NCBI GenBank assembly: GCA_018398815.1
Contig: CM031628.1
Coordinates: 8,819,725 to 8,883,724, forward strand
DNA from: Conus ventricosus
Taxonomy: Eukaryota; Mollusca; Gastropoda; Neogastropoda; Conidae
DNA length: 64,000 nucleotides
Direction of reading: 5' to 3'
Notes under the pieces: generated by a model
What the model saw: only the letters and a program-made list of their open reading frames with translations
What the model was told of the DNA's origin: nothing
Database searches by the model: none
Program-made: the position numbers and the translations under genes
Part shown: positions 60,561-64,000 of the stretch, one piece after another
How the letters are laid out: every line of letters begins with the position of its first letter
Position numbering within the stretch: position 1 is the first letter of the stretch

Positions 60561-60949
60561 GGCCCACTCACCCGGGAGACGTGCACTGCTGTCGAGCACT
60601 TCGGTGGTGTTCATTTGGGGTCTGGGTTAGTCCAACATACCCAGGGCCCCCACCTACTAAGCCCCCTCCGACGACCTCAATTGTTCAGGGGGTGGGGCCC
60701 GGGGGGAAAGAGCCTCCCTTGAAAGGCACTACCACGTCCCTTCAACGACAGCCCCCAAAGAATCTTTCCATACCGGTGAAACCCCCACGGAACCAAGCAG
60801 ACAAGGACAGGTAATTTGGGTTGAAAATTTTGACAGCAGGGGATGACGGGGCCCCAGTCTGAGACAAATTTTTATCGGATTTTTGCGGGTGAGGAGATAA
60901 AGTCATGTTTAAGGGTTTTTCATTTAAGTTGGGACTGCGTTTAAAAAGG
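60561..60949. other. Low-fidelity spacer
   Basis: Sequence outside the right inverted block. No gene or repeat is recognised. Confidence 0.4.
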
Positions 60950-61262
60950 GGGGTAGTCTACTTTTTCTTTCCCCAATATACCCCCGGGGGCAACCTGACC
61001 CCAGGGGATACAGACAACTGCAGTGTTGGTTTAGGAAAATTTTTAAACAACATTTTGAGGCGGGCTTTCCATTGGATGAAACTCGACTGTGTGGTCCCCG
61101 GGCCCCCCCAACTGAACCCCCCGCAAAAAACCCCAAAATCTGGGTAGGGGTCGGTCGGTGCAGAAAAATCCAATTTAAAAAAAAAACTGACGGGGTTTTA
61201 ACCCAAACCCCCACCCGGGGGGACCTCGCCCCCAACCACTTTGCCAAAGGCGGTGGCCCAAA
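60950..61262 (-). mobile_element. Second copy of the tRNA-derived SINE-like element (corrupted)
   Basis: Collinear with 23300-23590 in the same orientation. Shared landmarks are a TTTTCTTTC..ATAT segment, GATACAGACA(A or C)CTGCAGTGTT, GATGAAACTCG..GACTGTGTGGTCC, and an end matching the ACTAACCACTGCCCCCGTGG head as CCAACCACTTTGCCAAAGGC. Confidence 0.7.
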
Positions 61263-61385
61263 GCCATGTTTTTCCCATAAAAAAAATTTTTTCCAGTTTC
61301 CCCGGTTTTCAACGAGAGGGTTGTTTTTGGATTCCTTCCCCACCCCCCCGAAAATACCTTTTTTGTTGGTTTGGGTTTTTGTTTG
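61263..61385. other. Short low-fidelity spacer
   Basis: Nothing recognised between the SINE-like copy and the terminal minisatellite. Confidence 0.4.
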
Positions 61386-64000
61386 GGTGGGCAGTTTTTA
61401 AGTGGGGCGATGTGGTGGACAGATGTTTGGGTGATAGATGTTTGGGTTTGACAAGATGTTTTTTTGGGTGGACATGCTATTTGGGTGGGCAGATTTTTTG
61501 GGGGGGACCTTTTTTTTTTGGGGGGGGCGACGATGTTTTGGGGGGGCAGACGATATTTGGGTGGACAGATTTTGGGGGGGATGTTAGGGGGGAAGAGTTT
61601 GGGGGGACATGTTTGGGGGGGACAGAAAAGTTTTGGGTTTGGGCATGTTAGGGTGGGCAGAGTTTGGGGGTTTGGGCCCGATGTTTTTTTTGGGGGGGTT
61701 TTTAGGGGGGACAGATTTTGGTTTGGGCATGTTTTGGGGGGACAGATTTTGGGGGGACAGTTAGGGTGGACAGATGTTTGGGTGGGCAATGTTTGGGGGG
61801 ATGGGTTGGGGGGACAGATTTTGGCGGGGGGGACTTTTTAGGGGGGACATTTTAGGGGGAAGATGTTTTTTGGGGGGACAGATGTGGTGGACGTGTTTGG
61901 GTAGCTGGAAAGTTTGGGTGGGCCCAAAGTATGGACAGATGGTTTGGGTGGATAGTTTTTTGGGGGGACAGATGTTTGGGTGGAAAATGTTTGGGGGGGA
62001 CAGATGTTTGGATGGACAATGTTTGGGTGGACAATGTGGTGGACAGATGTTAGGGTGGATGTTTTTTGGGTGGGGCAGAATTTTGGGGGAAGATGTTTGG
62101 GTGCAGGTGTTTGGTGGACAGATGTGGCAGATGTTTGGGGGACAGATGTGGGGGACAGATATTTGGGGTGGACAGATGTTTGGGTGTACATTGTTAGGGT
62201 GGCCCGTTTTGGGGAACAGATTTGGGCAGGGGTTTGGGGGACAGATGTTGGTGGACAATGTGGTGGGCATGTTTTGGGTGGACAGTTTTAGGGTGGACAG
62301 ATTTTAGGGTGGACAGATGTTGGGTGGACAGATGTGGACAGATGTTTTGGGTTGGGCAATTGGACCCGATGGTTTTGGGGGACCCGATGTTTTTGGGGGG
62401 GACAGATGTGGTGGACAGATTTTGGGTGGACAAGTGGGAGAAAAGTTGTTTGGGTGGACCGATGTGGTGGACAGAAGTGGGGGACAGTTTTTTGGGTGGA
62501 CAGATGTTTGGGGGGGGGGGAAATTTTTTGGGTGGACCCGTTGTTTGGGTGGGCAGATTTGGGACAGATGTTAAAGGGGGGCAGATGTGGGGGACCCGTT
62601 TTTTTGGGGGGGACAGATGTGGGGACAGTTGTTTTGGGTGGACCCAAAGTTAGGGGGGACATTGTTTGGGGGGGACAGATGTGGGTTTACAGTTGTTTGG
62701 GGGGAAAATGTGGTACAGTTGTTTGGGGGGCCCGATGTTAGGGTGGACAGTTGTTTGGGTGGGCAGATTTTGGGGTTGGACAGGTTGTTTGGGGGGGCAA
62801 AGTGGGGGACATTTTTGGGTTGGGCCCTTTTTTGGGTGGGGCAGATGTTTGGGGACAGATTTTGGTGGACAGATGTGGGCTTTTTTGGGTGGACAGATGT
62901 TTGGGTGGAAAAGATGTGGGCATTTTTTGGGTTTTTTGGGGGGACAGATGTTTGGACAGAAAGTTAGGGGGGCAGGGGTGGGGGACGATGTTAGGGTGGG
63001 CAGATTGGGTGGGCATTGTTTGGGTGGACAAATTTTGGGGGGACAGTTTTTTGGGTGGACAGTTGTTTGGGTGGACAGTTGTTTGGGTGGACAGATTTGG
63101 TGGGCATTTTTGGGTGGGCAGATGTGGGGACGTTCTTTTGGGGGGACAGTGTTTGGGTGGACAGTTTTTTTTGGGGGGATAGTTTTTTTGGGGGACAGTG
63201 TTTTGGGGGGACAGATGTTTGGGTGGGGAAATTGTTTTGGGGGGGAAAGTTTTTGGGTGGACAAAATGTGGGGACAGTTGTTTGGGTGGACCGTTATTCG
63301 GGTAGCCCGATGTTTGGGTGGACAGATGTTTGGGTGGACAAATTGTTTGGGTTTTACAGTTGTTTTGGGGACAGATGGGTGGACTTGTTTGGGGGGACAG
63401 TTATTTGGGAGACAGATGTTTTGGGGGGGGAAAAGAATTTGGGGGACGTTGTTTGGGTACAGATTGGGACAGTTGGGTTTGGGGTAGACAGATTTTGGGG
63501 GGCAGATGTGGGGGGACAGTTTTTTGGGTGGGCAGATGTTTGGGGGGACAGATGTGGGGACCGTTTTTGGGGGGACAATGTTAGGGTGGACAGTTTTTGG
63601 GGGGACAGTTTTTTGGGGGGACAGAGTTTGGGGGAAAATTTTGGTTTGGTGGGCGATTTTGGGTGGACAAGTTTGGGTGGGCAGAAAGTGGTGGGCAGAT
63701 GTTTTTGGGGGGACAATTTGGGTTTTTTGGGGGGACAAAGTTTTGGGGGACAGATGTTGGGGGGGGTGGACAGATTTGGGGGCAGTTTTTTTGGGTGGCC
63801 CGTTGTTTGGGTGGACAGATTTTGGGTGGGAATTTTTTGGGGGGACAGATTTGGGGGGACAGTGTTTGGGGGGGCAGATGTTTGGGACAGTTTTTTTGGG
63901 TGGAAAAGTTTTTTTTTGTGGACAGGGGGTTTGTTTGGCCGGGGGGGACAATGTTTTGGGGGCCCGTTGTTTGGGTGGACATTGTTTTTGGGGGGACAGG
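61386..64000. repeat. G-rich 16-bp minisatellite running off the window
   Basis: Well over 100 units of the form GTTTGGGTGGACAGAT, with variants TTTGGGGGGACAGAT, TTAGGGTGGACAGA and TTTTTGGGTGGACA. The G-rich strand has dense GGG runs spaced by three to ten bases. Many units appear changed by homopolymer stretching (TTTTTTGGGGGG). Long frames on both strands, rich in Gly-Trp-Thr-Asp or Pro-Lys-Thr-Cys, are repeat artefacts. Confidence 0.93.

Noticed and set aside
62650..63951. 433-codon minus-strand frame rich in Pro, Lys, Thr and Cys
   Set aside because: It is a shadow of the 16-bp minisatellite; related frames occur on both strands throughout 61.2-64 kb.
61386..64000. Telomere at the end of the window
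   Set aside because: TTAGGG appears only as a variant inside 16-bp units, never as a tandem hexamer.

Overview
The window looks like nuclear DNA from an animal. It has GT-AG exons with matching phase, non-LTR retrotransposon reverse transcriptase (RT) remnants, tRNA-derived SINE-like elements and very large tandem arrays, and nothing that looks like a bacterial operon. A mollusc would fit the dispersed SINE-core-like motif and the repeat load, but that is inference. Over half of the window is tandem repeat or low-fidelity consensus, and most long open frames are by-products of repeats whose period is a multiple of three or of poly-C/poly-G tracts.

One host gene can be supported. Three plus-strand exons form the C-terminal end of a single-pass membrane protein: a transmembrane exon (16997-17092), a basic juxtamembrane cytoplasmic exon (26554-26732) and a last exon with tyrosine-rich tail and stop codon (33434-33600). 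All junctions are phase 1. The middle exon is one base short of keeping frame, most simply a lost C in a C-run. The extracellular part is not recognisable here and must lie upstream. I do not recognise the family.

Layout: 1-2145 minisatellites; 2997-3637 plus-strand LINE RT pseudogene followed by a fold-back repeat (3751-4059); 4060-8180 mostly unremarkable with poly-G tracts and TG repeats; 8185-12170 a decayed 66-bp array passing into extremely C-rich low-fidelity sequence with a 111-base C run; 12700-14745 small arrays; 15940-16988 a palindromic-unit array directly before the transmembrane exon; 17096-23060 a 6-kb array of acceptor-like units directly after that exon; 23260-25940 SINE, duplicated segment, 67-bp array and an inverted/direct repeat structure; 28040-29420 an intronic array; 33601 onward presumed 3' UTR and flank with further arrays (36010-37015, 40340-42960, 43835-44155, 44800-45960).

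From 46389 to 53745 a 3.6-kb segment is present twice in tandem, each copy beginning at a poly-C tract. It contains a minus-strand LINE RT pseudogene and 35-bp and 57-bp arrays. The second copy is heavily corrupted. From 50 kb to the end the sequence has the character of unpolished consensus. In it, two inverted ~550-bp repeat blocks (54380-54950 and 60015-60560) bound about 5 kb of AT-rich sequence and may be the termini of a large fold-back type transposon. The last 2.6 kb is a G-rich 16-bp minisatellite that runs off the window.
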